Source of the DNA: CAWCKS01 sp963763485
GTDB lineage: Bacteria; Pseudomonadota; Alphaproteobacteria; Rhizobiales; Xanthobacteraceae
Assembly: GCA_963763485.1 (NCBI GenBank)
Contig: CAVXOW010000005.1
Coordinates: 682,001-746,000, forward strand
DNA length: 64,000 nucleotides
Reading direction: 5' to 3'
The translations under genes and the position numbers were made by a program. Of this stretch, positions 26,160-35,641 are shown piece by piece. Numbering within the stretch: position 1 is the first letter of the stretch; each line of letters begins with the position of its first letter. The notes beneath the pieces were generated by a model. It searched no databases and was not told the DNA's origin. It saw nothing but the letters and a program-made list of their open reading frames with translations.

Positions 26160-27641
26160 TTATGCGCCAGTTGGTTCTTCGCCATCGATGGATTCGAGCT
26201 TGCGATAGAGCGTCGAACGGCCGATGCCAAGCCGCCGCGCGACCTCGGACATCTGGCCGCGATAGTGCGTGATCGCGAATCGGATCACCTCGGCCTCGAT
26301 CTCCTCGATCGGCCGGACCTCGCCCTCGACGGTCAGGAGCGGCAGCGCCGCCGGCGTCACGCTAGGCGCGATAGGTATTTCATTACTAACAAACGACGGA
26401 GTCATGTCGGCCTGATGGTCGAGGTCGAGCTTCGGCAGCTCGGTCTCGGTGCGCGCCGCATCGTGACCGGCAAGCAGCGGAAAATCCGACAGGCCAAGCT
26501 CGCTGCGCTCACTCATCACCACGGCGCGATAGATCGCGTTCTCGAGCTGCCGGACGTTGCCGGGCCAGCCGAAGCTCGCGAGCGCCGTCAGCGCGTCGGC
26601 ACTGACGGCTGCAATGTCGCGATTTTCCTCGGCGCGGAAGCGCGCAAGAAAATGCCGCGTAAGATGCGGGATGTCTTCGCGGCGCGTGCGCAGCGGCGGC
26701 ACCGTGAGCGGCAACACGTGCAGGCGATAGAACAGGTCTTCGCGGAAGTGCCCGGCCTTGGCCCGCTCCAGAAGATTGCGGTTGGTCGCGGAAATGATGC
26801 GGACGTCAACCTTGATTGGCTTGCGGCCGCCGACCGCTTCCACCTCGCCCTCCTGCAACGCGCGCAAGAGCTTCACTTGGGCGGCCTGCGGCAGCTCGCT
26901 GACCTCATCGAGAAACAGCGTGCCGCCGGAGGCTTCGACGAACTTGCCGGCGTGGCGCTCGGTCGCGCCGGTGAACGCGCCCTTCTCGTGACCGAACAGG
27001 ATGGACTCGACGAGGTTGTCGGGGATGGCGCCGCAATTGACCGCGACAAACGGCTTGGTCGCTCGCTCGCTCGAGCCGTGGATGGCGCGCGCGATCAACT
27101 CCTTGCCGACGCCGGACTCGCCTTCGATCAGCACCGGAATTGCCGAGCCGGCGGCTTTCTCCGCCATCCGCAGCATGCCACGCATCGCTTCGCTCCGCGT
27201 GATGATGTCGGCGAAGGTGAGACGGCCCTCGCGGCTGTGGCGGATGCGCTGCAGCTCGCCTTTCAGCGCGCTGGCGTTCAGCGCGTTGCGCAAGGATACT
27301 TGCAGCCGCTCGAGGCCAACCGGTTTGACGACAAAGTCATGCGCGCCGGCCCGCATGGCGGAGACCACATTGTCGATGCCGCCATGGGCCGTCTGCACGA
27401 TGACGGGCAGCGACAGATTGACCTCGCGCAGTTTCGCCAGCACGCCGAGGCCATCGAGGCCGGGCATGACGAGGTCGAGGATCATGGCGTCGGCGCCCTC
27501 GCTGTCGGATGCGGTGAGGTAGGCGATCGCTGCGTCGCCGGAATCGAACGTCACAGTCCGGTAGCCCGACCGCTGCACCATGTTCTCGACCAGCCGCCGT
27601 TGAACGGCATCGTCATCGGCGATCAGGATGGTAGTGGCCAT
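26160..27641 (-). CDS. Sigma54-dependent response regulator (NtrC class)
   Basis: 493 residues in three domains. The receiver (1-120) has the acceptor Asp in MILDLVMPGLDG near residue 56. The AAA+ domain (about 145-380) has Walker A GESGVGKE, sigma54-contact loop GAFTGA, Walker B GGTLFLDEV and the Arg finger FREDLFYRLHV. A Fis-type helix-turn-helix lies at the end (MSEVARRLGIGRSTLYRKLE). It activates RpoN promoters when phosphorylated. No sensor kinase lies beside it, so it is an orphan in this window. A close family is the C4-dicarboxylate/nitrogen group, but the target is not readable. Confidence 0.92.
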   Translation of the reverse strand: MATTILIADDDAVQRRLVENMVQRSGYRTVTFDSGDAAIAYLTASDSEGADAMILDLVMPGLDGLGVLAKLREVNLSLPVIVQTAHGGIDNVVSAMRAGAHDFVVKPVGLERLQVSLRNALNASALKGELQRIRHSREGRLTFADIITRSEAMRGMLRMAEKAAGSAIPVLIEGESGVGKELIARAIHGSSERATKPFVAVNCGAIPDNLVESILFGHEKGAFTGATERHAGKFVEASGGTLFLDEVSELPQAAQVKLLRALQEGEVEAVGGRKPIKVDVRIISATNRNLLERAKAGHFREDLFYRLHVLPLTVPPLRTRREDIPHLTRHFLARFRAEENRDIAAVSADALTALASFGWPGNVRQLENAIYRAVVMSERSELGLSDFPLLAGHDAARTETELPKLDLDHQADMTPSFVSNEIPIAPSVTPAALPLLTVEGEVRPIEEIEAEVIRFAITHYRGQMSEVARRLGIGRSTLYRKLESIDGEEPTGA

Positions 27642-27796
27642 GGCTTTCCCCGGACTTCTGACCTATGTGTTTGAGACAAGAATGTGTCTCGAATTCGGGG
27701 CAATGTCGCGTGGGCCGATTAATGTTCACTTAAGTGTTTGGCTGCCCAGCGCACTTGTCCTTCAATCCCGCAAAACAAATCAGGTTGAACTGCCCG

Positions 27797-29671
27797 ATGG
27801 TTGCTCGTTCTGCGCTTCGCAAAGCCAAGATGCCGACAAAATCCCGCAAACCCGCGAACAAGGCCGCCACCAAAGTCGCCAAGACGGCCCCGCGGCTCGG
27901 CAAGCTGCCCGAATGGAATCTCACCGACCTCTATGCATCGATCGATGCGCCCGAGATCAGCCGCGATCTCGAGCAGGTCGACAAGGAATGCACCGCGTTT
28001 GAGGCGACCTACAAGGGCAAGCTCGCCACAGAGGTTGCGACGCAGCGTGGTGGCGAGTGGCTCGCCGCCGCCGTCAGGCGCTACGAGGCGATCGACGATG
28101 TGATGGGACGGCTCTCGTCCTACGCCGGCCTCGTCCATGCCGGCAATACGGTCGATCCGAAGATCTCGAAATTCTATGGCGACGTGTCCGAGCGGCTGAC
28201 CGCCGCATCGGTGCATCTGTTGTTTTTCACGCTCGAGCTGAACCGGCTCGACGAGGCGCTGCTGCAGCGTGCGATGGAAACGCCGTCGCTTGGCCACTAC
28301 CGGCCGTGGCTCGAGGACATCCGCAAGGACAAGCCGCACGAGCTGGAAGACCGCATCGAGCAATTGTTCCAGGAGAAGTCGTTGACCGGGCGCGGCGCCT
28401 GGAACCGGCTGTTCGATCAGACCATCGCGTCGCTACGCTTCAAGGTGTCGGGCAAGGAGCTTGCGATCGAGCCGACGCTCAATCTGCTCGCCGACCGCAG
28501 CGAGCCGAAGCGCAGGGCGGCGGCCGAAGCGCTGGCCAAAACCTTCAAGGCCAACGAGCGCACCTTTGCGCTCGTCACCAACACGCTTGCCAAGGACAAG
28601 GAAATCTCCGACCGCTGGCGCAGCTTCGCCGACGTTGCCGATGCGCGCCATCTCGCCAACCGCGTCGAACGCGAGGTGGTCGATGCGCTGGTTGCGTCGG
28701 TGCGTGCGGCCTATCCGCGGCTGTCGCATCGCTACTACCGGCTGAAGGCGCGCTGGTTCAAAAGGAAGAAGCTCGCCTACTGGGACCGCAACGCGCCGCT
28801 GCCGTTCGCGTCGACGACCACAATCCCGTGGTCGGAGGCACAGGATCTCGTGCTGACCGCCTACGGTGCGTTCTCGTCCGACATGGCCGCGATCGCAAAG
28901 CGCTTCTTTACCGATCGCTGGATCGATGCGCCGGTGCGGCCCGGCAAGGCGCCGGGCGCGTTCGCGCATCCGACCACTCCCTCGGCGCACCCTTACGTCT
29001 TGCTCAACTACCAGGGCAAGGCGCGCGACGTGATGACGCTCGCCCACGAGCTCGGCCACGGCGTGCACCAGGTGCTGGCGGCGCCCAACGGGGCGCTGAT
29101 GGCGCCGACACCACTGACTCTCGCGGAGACCGCCAGCGTGTTCGGCGAGATGCTGACGTTCAAGAAGCTGCTCGCCTCGACGACGGACAAGAAGCAGCGC
29201 CAGGCGCTGCTTGCCGGCAAGGTCGAGGACATGATCAACACCGTGGTGCGGCAGATCGCGTTCTATTCGTTCGAGCGCGCGCTGCACACCGAGCGCCGCA
29301 ACGGCGAATTGACGCCGGAGCAGATCGGCCAGCTCTGGCTCTCGGTGCAGGGCGAGAGTCTCGGCCCGGCGATCGAGATCAAGCCGGGCTACGAGACCTA
29401 CTGGATGTATATCCCGCACTTCATCCATTCGCCGTTCTACGTTTATGCCTACGCGTTCGGCGACTGCCTCGTGAACTCGCTCTATGCGGTCTACGAGAAC
29501 GCCGCCGACGGTTTTGCCGAGCGTTATCTGGCGATGCTCTCGGCCGGCGGCACAAAGCATCACTCGGAGCTGCTGAAGCCGTTCGGCCTCGACGCCCGCG
29601 ATCCGTCGTTCTGGGACGGCGGGCTCAAGGTGATCGAGGGGATGATTTCCGAGCTCGAGACGATGGGGTAG
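27797..29671 (+). CDS. pepF: M3 family oligoendopeptidase (PepF type)
   Basis: 624 residues. A cytoplasmic zinc metallopeptidase that cuts short peptides. Zinc motif HELGHG at about residues 417-422, with the third ligand Glu in LAETASVFGEM about 25 residues later. The substrate-side histidine and tyrosines lie in YIPHFIHSPFYVYAYAFGD. The N-terminal 30 residues are basic (ALRKAKMPTKSRKPANK), as in other members of this clade. A second start at 27830 would trim 11 residues. Confidence 0.9.
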   Translation: MVARSALRKAKMPTKSRKPANKAATKVAKTAPRLGKLPEWNLTDLYASIDAPEISRDLEQVDKECTAFEATYKGKLATEVATQRGGEWLAAAVRRYEAIDDVMGRLSSYAGLVHAGNTVDPKISKFYGDVSERLTAASVHLLFFTLELNRLDEALLQRAMETPSLGHYRPWLEDIRKDKPHELEDRIEQLFQEKSLTGRGAWNRLFDQTIASLRFKVSGKELAIEPTLNLLADRSEPKRRAAAEALAKTFKANERTFALVTNTLAKDKEISDRWRSFADVADARHLANRVEREVVDALVASVRAAYPRLSHRYYRLKARWFKRKKLAYWDRNAPLPFASTTTIPWSEAQDLVLTAYGAFSSDMAAIAKRFFTDRWIDAPVRPGKAPGAFAHPTTPSAHPYVLLNYQGKARDVMTLAHELGHGVHQVLAAPNGALMAPTPLTLAETASVFGEMLTFKKLLASTTDKKQRQALLAGKVEDMINTVVRQIAFYSFERALHTERRNGELTPEQIGQLWLSVQGESLGPAIEIKPGYETYWMYIPHFIHSPFYVYAYAFGDCLVNSLYAVYENAADGFAERYLAMLSAGGTKHHSELLKPFGLDARDPSFWDGGLKVIEGMISELETMG

Positions 29672-29802
29672 GGGCGCGTGGATCGGCGACATTCCGCATG
29701 CCCGAAAATTAGCTGGGCCTATGACTTCGCCAGCCGTTGCCCTCGTCCCGCAATTGCGGTAATTCCGCGCGAATTATGGGGACTTAAAGGTGGAGATCGG
29801 CC

Positions 29803-29955
29803 GTGGCTGACCATGGTGAAGTGGCTTATTCGACTGCTGACGGCAACGACTATGTCGCGCACGAGGCGACCTATGTTGGCTTCCTCAAGCTGGTGAAATA
29901 CGGCACGATCGCCGTTGTCATCCTCGTCGCCTTGATGGGCATCTTCCTGACCTGA
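29803..29955 (+). CDS. aa3-type cytochrome c oxidase subunit IV
   Basis: A 50-residue protein from GTG 29803 (GGAG seven bases before). A hydrophilic N-terminus (VADHGEVAYSTADGNDYVAH) is followed by one transmembrane helix, GTIAVVILVALMGIFLT. This is the PF07835 family of bacterial aa3 oxidase small subunits, which pack against the catalytic core. It precedes pntAA, an order found in related genomes. Confidence 0.88.
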   Translation: MADHGEVAYSTADGNDYVAHEATYVGFLKLVKYGTIAVVILVALMGIFLT

Positions 29956-30071
29956 TCTGACGTCTGTTCGACGGCTGTTTGTCAGGCGGCGCGACCTTTG
30001 CGCGGCTTGATTGCTTGCGATTGCTACCTGGACTTAGCGCGCGCGGGGTACGAGCCGGCGCGGGAGGTGTC

Positions 30072-31200
30072 ATGAAAATCGGGATTCCGAAGGAGATCGA
30101 TCCGGCCGAACCGCGGGTTGCGGCGGTGCCCGACACGATCAAAAAGCTCAAAGCCCTCGGCGCAGATGTCGCAGTCGAGCCTGGCGCGGGCGTCAAGTCA
30201 GGCGTGCCGGATGCCGAGTTTCAGGCTGCCGGCGCCACCGTCAGTGCCGATGCGGTGAAAGACGCCGACATCGTGCTCAAGGTGAAGCGGCCGGAGCAGA
30301 GCGAACTCGGCAAGTACAAGCGCGGCGCGCTTGTTGTCGCGATCATGGATCCTTACGGCAATGAGGCCGCGCTGAAGTCGATGGCCGACGCCGGCGTCGC
30401 CGCGTTCGCGATGGAGTTGATGCCGCGCATCACCCGCGCCCAGGTGATGGACGTGTTGTCGAGTCCAGGCCAACCTCGCCGGCTACCGTGCGGTGATCGA
30501 GGCGGCCGAAGCGTTCGGCCGCGCCTTCCCGATGATGATGACGGCGGCCGGCACGGTGCCGGCTGCAAAAGTGTTCGTGATGGGCGTCGGCGTTGCCGGC
30601 CTGCAGGCGATCGCGACCGCGCGCCGGCTCGGCGCGATCGTGACCGCGACCGACGTGCGGCCGGCGGCGAAGGAGCAGGTCGAGAGCCTCGGCGCTAAAT
30701 TCATCGCGGTGGAAGACGAGGAATTCAAGCAGGCCGAGACCGCCGGCGGCTACGCCAAGGAAATGTCGAAGGACTACCAGGCCAAGCAGGCCGCGCTGAC
30801 CGCCGAGCACATCAAGAAGCAGGACATCGTCATCACCACGGCGTTGATCCCGGGCCGTCCGGCGCCGCGCCTGGTCTCGGCCGACATGGTCAAATCGATG
30901 AAGCTCGGCTCGGTGCTGGTCGATCTCGCGGTCGAGCGCGGCGGTAACGTCGAGGGTGTCAAGTCCGGCGAAACGGTCGACAGCGATGGCATCAAGATCG
31001 TCGGCATTCCCAATCTCGCCGGGCGCGTCGCAGCCTCTGCTTCGGGCCTCTATGCGCGCAATCTGTTCAACTTCATCGAGACGCTGGTCGACAAGCAGAC
31101 CAAGGCGCTCGCCGTGAAGTGGGACGACGAATTGGTCAAGGCCACCGCGCTGACAAAAGACGGCGCCGTCATTCATCCGAACTTCCAGCCGAAAGCTTAA
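30072..31200 (+). pseudogene. pntAA: NAD(P) transhydrogenase subunit alpha part 1, frameshifted
   Basis: The NAD(H)-binding domain I of the proton-pumping transhydrogenase, which moves hydride between NADH and NADP+ using the proton gradient. From ATG 30072 (SD GGGAGG) it reads MKIGIPKEIDPAEPRVAAVP. At about 30464 one extra base (AGTCCAG instead of AGCCAG) shifts the frame. The second half carries ANLAGYRAVIEAAEAFGRA, the nucleotide fold VFVMGVGVAGLQAIATARRL and GRPAPRLVSADMVKSMK, ending at 31200. Repaired length is about 375 residues, normal for the family. The downstream pntAB and pntB are intact, which favours a sequencing error. Confidence 0.9.
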
Positions 31201-31212
31201 GGGAGCCGCATC

Positions 31213-31533
31213 ATGCACGGCGTTGAGGCTGTCGATCCATTCGTGTTCCGCCTGTCGATCTTCGTGCTGGCGGTGTTCGTCGGCTATTTTGTGGTGTGGT
31301 CGGTGACGCCTGCGCTGCACACCCCGCTGATGTCGGTGACCAACGCGATCTCCTCGGTGATCGTCGTCGGCGCGCTGCTCGCCGTCGCCGTTTCGTTGTT
31401 TGCCAACGAGAACGGTTCGCTGTTTTCGCGCGTCTTCGGCTTTGTTGCGCTGGTATTCGCTTCGATCAACATTTTCGGCGGCTTCCTGGTCACGCAGCGC
31501 ATGCTTGCGATGTACAAGAAGAAGATAAAGTGA
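31213..31533 (+). CDS. pntAB: NAD(P) transhydrogenase subunit alpha part 2 (membrane)
   Basis: A 106-residue membrane subunit with three to four helices: FVFRLSIFVLAVFVGYFVVW, VIVVGALLAVAVSLF and GFVALVFASINIFGGFLV, ending QRMLAMYKKKIK. It provides part of the proton channel. It starts 12 bp after pntAA and is followed by pntB. Confidence 0.93.
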   Translation: MHGVEAVDPFVFRLSIFVLAVFVGYFVVWSVTPALHTPLMSVTNAISSVIVVGALLAVAVSLFANENGSLFSRVFGFVALVFASINIFGGFLVTQRMLAMYKKKIK

Positions 31534-31552
31534 GCGGGGCGGGGGACGGGTC

Positions 31553-32950
31553 ATGAACGCAAATCTCGCGGCGCTGCTCTACCTGATAGCGGGCGCGCTG
31601 TTCATTCTCTCGCTGCGCGGCCTGTCGAGCCCGGCTTCGAGCCGCCAGGGCAACTTCTTCGGCATGATCGGCATGGCGATCGCGATCGGCACCACGCTTG
31701 CCGCGCATCCGCCGGCCGACACCATTTCCTGGGTGCTCGTCGTCCTCGGCATCGCGATCGGCGGCTCGATCGGCGCGGTGATCGCCCGCCGCGTGCCGAT
31801 GACCTCGATGCCGGAGCTGGTCGCCGCGTTCCACTCGCTGGTCGGCATGGCCGCGGTGCTGGTTGCGGCCGCGGCGTTCTATTCGCCTGGAGCCTTCGAC
31901 ATCGGCACGCCGGGCGATATCCACAAGTCGAGCCTGGTCGAGATGTCGCTTGGCGTCGCGATCGGCGCTCTGACCTTCACCGGATCGGTGATCGCGTTCC
32001 TGAAGCTTTCTGCGCGGATGAGCGGCGCGCCGATCACCCTGCCGGGCCGGCATATCATCAACATCGCGCTGGCGCTGGCGCTGATCTTCTTCATCTACGG
32101 CCTGGTCGTCTCGCAAAGCGCGGTCGATTTCTGGCTCGTCACCATCATCGCGCTGGCGCTCGGCGTCCTGATGATCATCCCGATCGGAGGCGCCGACATG
32201 CCGGTCGTGATCTCGATGCTGAACTCGTATTCGGGCTGGGCCGCCGCCGGCATCGGCTTCACCCTCGGCAACTCCGCGCTGATCATCACCGGCGCGCTGG
32301 TCGGCTCGTCGGGCGCGATCCTGTCCTACATCATGTGCCACGCGATGAACCGCTCGTTCATCTCGGTGATCCTCGGCGGCTTCGGCGGCGAGACCGCGGC
32401 GGCCGCCGGCGGTGGCGGCGAGGTGAGGCCGGTCAAGCTCGGCTCGGCCGACGATGCCGCCTTCATCATGAAGAACGCGCAGAAGGTCATCATCGTGCCG
32501 GGCTACGGCATGGCGGTGGCCCAGGCCCAGCACGCGCTGCGCGAGATGGCCGACAATCTGAAGAAGGAAGGCGTCGAGGTGAAGTACGCCATTCACCCGG
32601 TCGCGGGCCGCATGCCCGGCCACATGAACGTGCTGCTCGCCGAGGCCAATGTCCCCTATGACGAGGTGTTCGAGCTCGAGGACATCAACTCGGAGTTCGC
32701 GCAGGCCGACGTTGCGTTCGTGATCGGCGCCAACGACGTCACCAATCCTGCGGCGGAGGACGACCCGTCGTCACCGATTTACGGCATGCCGGTGCTGCAG
32801 GTCTGGAAGGCCGGCACGGTGATGTTCATCAAGCGCTCGCTGGCCTCCGGCTATGCCGGCATCGACAACCCGCTGTTCTACCGCGACAACACCATGATGC
32901 TGCTCGGCGACGCCAAGAAGATGACCGAGAGCATCGTCAAGGCGGGCTAG
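31553..32950 (+). CDS. pntB: NAD(P) transhydrogenase subunit beta
   Basis: 465 residues. The N-terminal two thirds is the membrane domain II, with many helices including VPMTSMPELVAAFHSLVGMA and PVVISMLNSYSGWAAAGIGF, the conserved proton-path region. The C-terminal domain III binds NADP(H): IVPGYGMAVAQAQHALREM near residue 315 and VIGANDVTNPAAEDDPSSP near 395. Together with pntAA and pntAB it makes NADPH. Confidence 0.95.
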   Translation: MNANLAALLYLIAGALFILSLRGLSSPASSRQGNFFGMIGMAIAIGTTLAAHPPADTISWVLVVLGIAIGGSIGAVIARRVPMTSMPELVAAFHSLVGMAAVLVAAAAFYSPGAFDIGTPGDIHKSSLVEMSLGVAIGALTFTGSVIAFLKLSARMSGAPITLPGRHIINIALALALIFFIYGLVVSQSAVDFWLVTIIALALGVLMIIPIGGADMPVVISMLNSYSGWAAAGIGFTLGNSALIITGALVGSSGAILSYIMCHAMNRSFISVILGGFGGETAAAAGGGGEVRPVKLGSADDAAFIMKNAQKVIIVPGYGMAVAQAQHALREMADNLKKEGVEVKYAIHPVAGRMPGHMNVLLAEANVPYDEVFELEDINSEFAQADVAFVIGANDVTNPAAEDDPSSPIYGMPVLQVWKAGTVMFIKRSLASGYAGIDNPLFYRDNTMMLLGDAKKMTESIVKAG

Positions 32951-32969
32951 CGCCAGTACGGAACTTGCC

Positions 32970-34064
32970 ATGAGCGCTGCAAGCGCGATGCCGCGGTCGG
33001 CCTGGGTGTTCCCGGTACTGGCCGCGTTGTTTTTCGCCGTCACGGCCGCGCTCGGCATCGGCTTCACCCACACGCTCGCGGGCCTTGTGTTCGCCGTCGT
33101 TCTGCTGGTGATCCTGTTCGGCACGGTGTTCGCCGCCGTGCATCACGCCGAGGTCATTGCGCACCGCATCGGCGAGCCATTCGGCACGCTGCTCCTGACG
33201 CTGTCGGTCACGGTCATCGAGGTGGCGATGATCGAGACGCTCTTGCTCAGCGGCAAGGCCAATCCGGCGCTGGCGCGCGACACCGTGTTTGCCGTCGTCA
33301 TGATCGTCTGCAACGGCCTCGTCGGAGTCTGCATCCTGACCGGCGGCTTGCGCTTTCGCGAGCAGGAGTTCCAGGTCAGCGGCGCGAATCTCTATTTGTC
33401 GGTGCTGGTGGTGCTGGCGACCATCACGCTGATCCTGCCGAACTACACGGTCGCAAGCCCCGGACCAATCTATTCAGCGACACAACTCGCGTTCGTCAGC
33501 GCGGTGACGATCATTCTCTATGCCGCCTTCCTCTACATCCAGACCGTCCGTCACCGCGACTATTTCATTCGCGACGCCGGGGACGACGGGCACGCGGTGC
33601 CGGTCTCGGGGCAGGCGCTGGCGCTGAGCGTGGCGTTGCTCGGCGTATCGCTGGTCGCAGTTGTCCTGCTGGCGAAACAATTCTCATACGTGGTCGACGC
33701 TGGCGCCGACCTGATCGGCGCGCCACCGGCGTTCGCCGGCGTCGTCGTGGCGCTGCTGATCCTGATGCCGGAGGGCGTGGCGGCGGTTGCTGCCGCGGGT
33801 CGCAACGACCTGCAGAAGAGCCTCAATCTTGCGCTCGGCTCGTCGCTAGCGACCATCGGGCTGACGGTGCCGGCGGTCGCCGCGGTCAATATCTGGCAGG
33901 CGAAGCCGCTGTTGCTCGGGCTGGAAGGGCGCGATTCGGTTCTCTTGGCGACCACGATCATCCTGAGCATGCTGACTTTCGGCACCGGTCGCACCAACAT
34001 CCTGTTCGGCTTCGTCCACGTGCTGGTTTTTGCCGTGTTCGTGCTCCTGGTGCTGGCGCCGTGA
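32970..34064 (+). CDS. Calcium/sodium:proton antiporter, ChaA type
   Basis: 364 residues and about 11 transmembrane helices. It has the paired cation-exchanger motifs of the CaCA family: an acidic alpha-1 region TLSVTVIEVAMIETLL near residue 75 and the alpha-2 region ILMPEGVAAVAAAGRNDLQK near residue 265, each with an essential Glu. A polar loop (RDYFIRDAGDDGH) divides the halves. It would expel Ca2+, Na+ or K+ in exchange for protons. It lies 20 bp after pntB. Confidence 0.85.
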   Translation: MSAASAMPRSAWVFPVLAALFFAVTAALGIGFTHTLAGLVFAVVLLVILFGTVFAAVHHAEVIAHRIGEPFGTLLLTLSVTVIEVAMIETLLLSGKANPALARDTVFAVVMIVCNGLVGVCILTGGLRFREQEFQVSGANLYLSVLVVLATITLILPNYTVASPGPIYSATQLAFVSAVTIILYAAFLYIQTVRHRDYFIRDAGDDGHAVPVSGQALALSVALLGVSLVAVVLLAKQFSYVVDAGADLIGAPPAFAGVVVALLILMPEGVAAVAAAGRNDLQKSLNLALGSSLATIGLTVPAVAAVNIWQAKPLLLGLEGRDSVLLATTIILSMLTFGTGRTNILFGFVHVLVFAVFVLLVLAP

Positions 34065-34217
34065 CGCTTGCTGCCAGCGCGGGTTACGAATTGTTAAGCT
34101 GAAATGACGCGATCCGGTGCGAGTTTAGCCCTGTTGCCACCGATCCGTCGCAGTTGATCCCTGAAATCTCCCCAAAGCTCGCGCATCACAGTTTGGGCTC
34201 GTGGGGAGTAGGCGGGG

Positions 34218-35095
34218 ATGGTGAAATACCTTTCCAAATTTGTGCTGGAAGTGCTGCCCTCGGTGGTTGCCACGGTCGTCGGGGCCTACATCGTCGCCCA
34301 CTACATCAATCCGAAGCCGGATACGCCAAAAACCGAGGTGGTCGCCACCGTGCCTGCGCCCGAGGCGAAGGATGCGGCGGATACGACCGGTACGGTCGAG
34401 GACAAGGCGGGCGAGGCCAAACCGGCTGACGCGAAGGCCGCCGACGGAAAGCCGGCCGAGGCCGCCAAGATCGACAGCGCCAAGATCGACAGCGCCAAGA
34501 TCGACAGCACCAAGATCGACAGCACCAAGACGAGAGCACGAAGACCGAGAGCGTCAAGGCTAAGGTTGCAAAGCCCGACGAGAAGAAGAACGCCATCGAA
34601 CTGGCCCGCGCGGCCATCGAGCGCCTGCGCGGAACGACGGTCGATACGCCGGCCTCGCCCGCGCCGCAGCCCGTCCGCGCGCCGGCCGAGACGGCTCGGG
34701 CCGATGATGGGGCCCGCGCGGCCGTTCAGGTTCCGGTGACCCAGCGCACCCCGACGGCGACGCCGGTGGTCACCACGGGCCTTGCTCCGCAGCCAGCCAC
34801 AGTCGCGGCTCCGCCCCCACTGCCACCGCCGGTCATCGTGGCGTCGCCCTACGGCCGCCACTCGGTTGGCCCCGAGGCCGCACCGGCTGAAGCGCCGGTC
34901 GATCAGGCGGGCGACCAGCCGACGGATCGGGCGAGCGCCGACCGTCCGACCCCGCCGGCGGATATTCCCTTCCAGCGTGGCTACGATCTCCAGGCCCAGG
35001 CCGCGCCGGTCGAGCACGTTTCGATCGCCGACCACGTGTTGTCGACGACGAAATCGATCTTCCGGGCGCTGACGCCGAACAGCCAGTCGAACTGA
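34218..35095 (+). pseudogene. Membrane-anchored hypothetical protein with KIDS repeats, frameshifted
   Basis: An N-terminal transmembrane helix (FVLEVLPSVVATVVGAYIV) is followed by a charged, Ala/Lys/Glu-rich region with the pentad (A/T)KIDS repeated. Near 34531 one base is missing (ACCAAGACGAG should be ACCAAGACCGAG). The other frame continues TESTKTESVKAKVAKPDEKK and then a proline-rich domain to 35095 ending ALTPNSQSN. Repaired length is about 292 residues. I do not recognise the family. The helix plus long disordered tail suggests an anchored periplasmic or cytoplasmic linker. Confidence 0.65.
34464..34523 (+). repeat. Four tandem 15-bp units encoding (A/T)KIDS
   Basis: GCCAAGATCGACAGC three times, then ACCAAGATCGACAGC, followed by degenerate copies. 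The copy-number-prone tract lies just before the frameshift at 34531. Confidence 0.9.
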
Positions 35096-35113
35096 TTGGT
35101 TGAGGCAAAAACA

Positions 35114-35142
35114 AAAGCGCGGACCTTTTTGGTCCGCGCTTT
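35114..35142. terminator. Bidirectional terminator between the hypothetical gene and rpsU
   Basis: Perfect 12-bp stem AAAGCGCGGACC / GGTCCGCGCTTT with loop TTTTT. T-rich sequence follows on the minus strand. Confidence 0.88.
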
Positions 35143-35175
35143 GCTGCTTTAAGTGCTCTTGATCGCTGAGTACTG

Positions 35176-35490
35176 TTAGCGCGGTCCGCGCGGTCCGCCG
35201 CCAAAACCACCACCGCCGCCGCCGCCGCTGCGGCCACCCGGGCCGGCACCGGGTCCGCCGCGCACGTCGGTCTTCGGCTTCATCGGCAACAGACCTTCGC
35301 GCTGCAGCTTCTTGCGGGCCAGTTTGCGGGCCCGGCGAACCGCCTCGGCCTTCTCGCGCGCCTTCTTCTCGGAGGGCTTTTCGTAGTGGCCGCGAAGCTT
35401 CATCTCGCGGAAGATACCCTCACGCTGCATCTTCTTCTTGAGCGCCTTGAGGGCCTGGTCAACATTGTTGTCGCGAACGAGAACCTGCAC
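35176..35490 (-). CDS. rpsU: 30S ribosomal protein bS21 with glycine-rich tail
   Basis: 104 residues. The first 65 are ordinary S21: MQVLVRDNNVDQALKALKKK, then REMKLRGHYEKPSEKKARE. After LQREGLLPMKPKT it gains about 30 residues almost entirely Gly, Pro and Arg. S21 helps initiation by contacting the 3' end of 16S rRNA. Longer, glycine-tailed S21 occurs in Rhizobiales. A strong terminator follows. Confidence 0.93.
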   Translation of the reverse strand: MQVLVRDNNVDQALKALKKKMQREGIFREMKLRGHYEKPSEKKAREKAEAVRRARKLARKKLQREGLLPMKPKTDVRGGPGAGPGGRSGGGGGGGFGGGPRGPR

Positions 35491-35641
35491 GAAGCATCCT
35501 TTATCGGGTTAGACGATCGGGAAATTTGGGGACCGCTGGCGACGGGCAAATGGCCACAACCCAGCGTCAGGCGCGCGATGTATCAGATCAAACCCGAAAT
35601 GTCCACACACTACCGGCGCGGGTGTGCGTCGGCATGGCACA

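Noticed and set aside
25293..27674. A 793-codon open frame on the plus strand
   Set aside because: It is antisense to both the L,D-transpeptidase and the sigma54 regulator genes and spans their intergenic gap.
30072..31200. Two separate genes at the pntAA locus
   Set aside because: The two frames meet within one conserved block and one base joins them into a normal-length protein.
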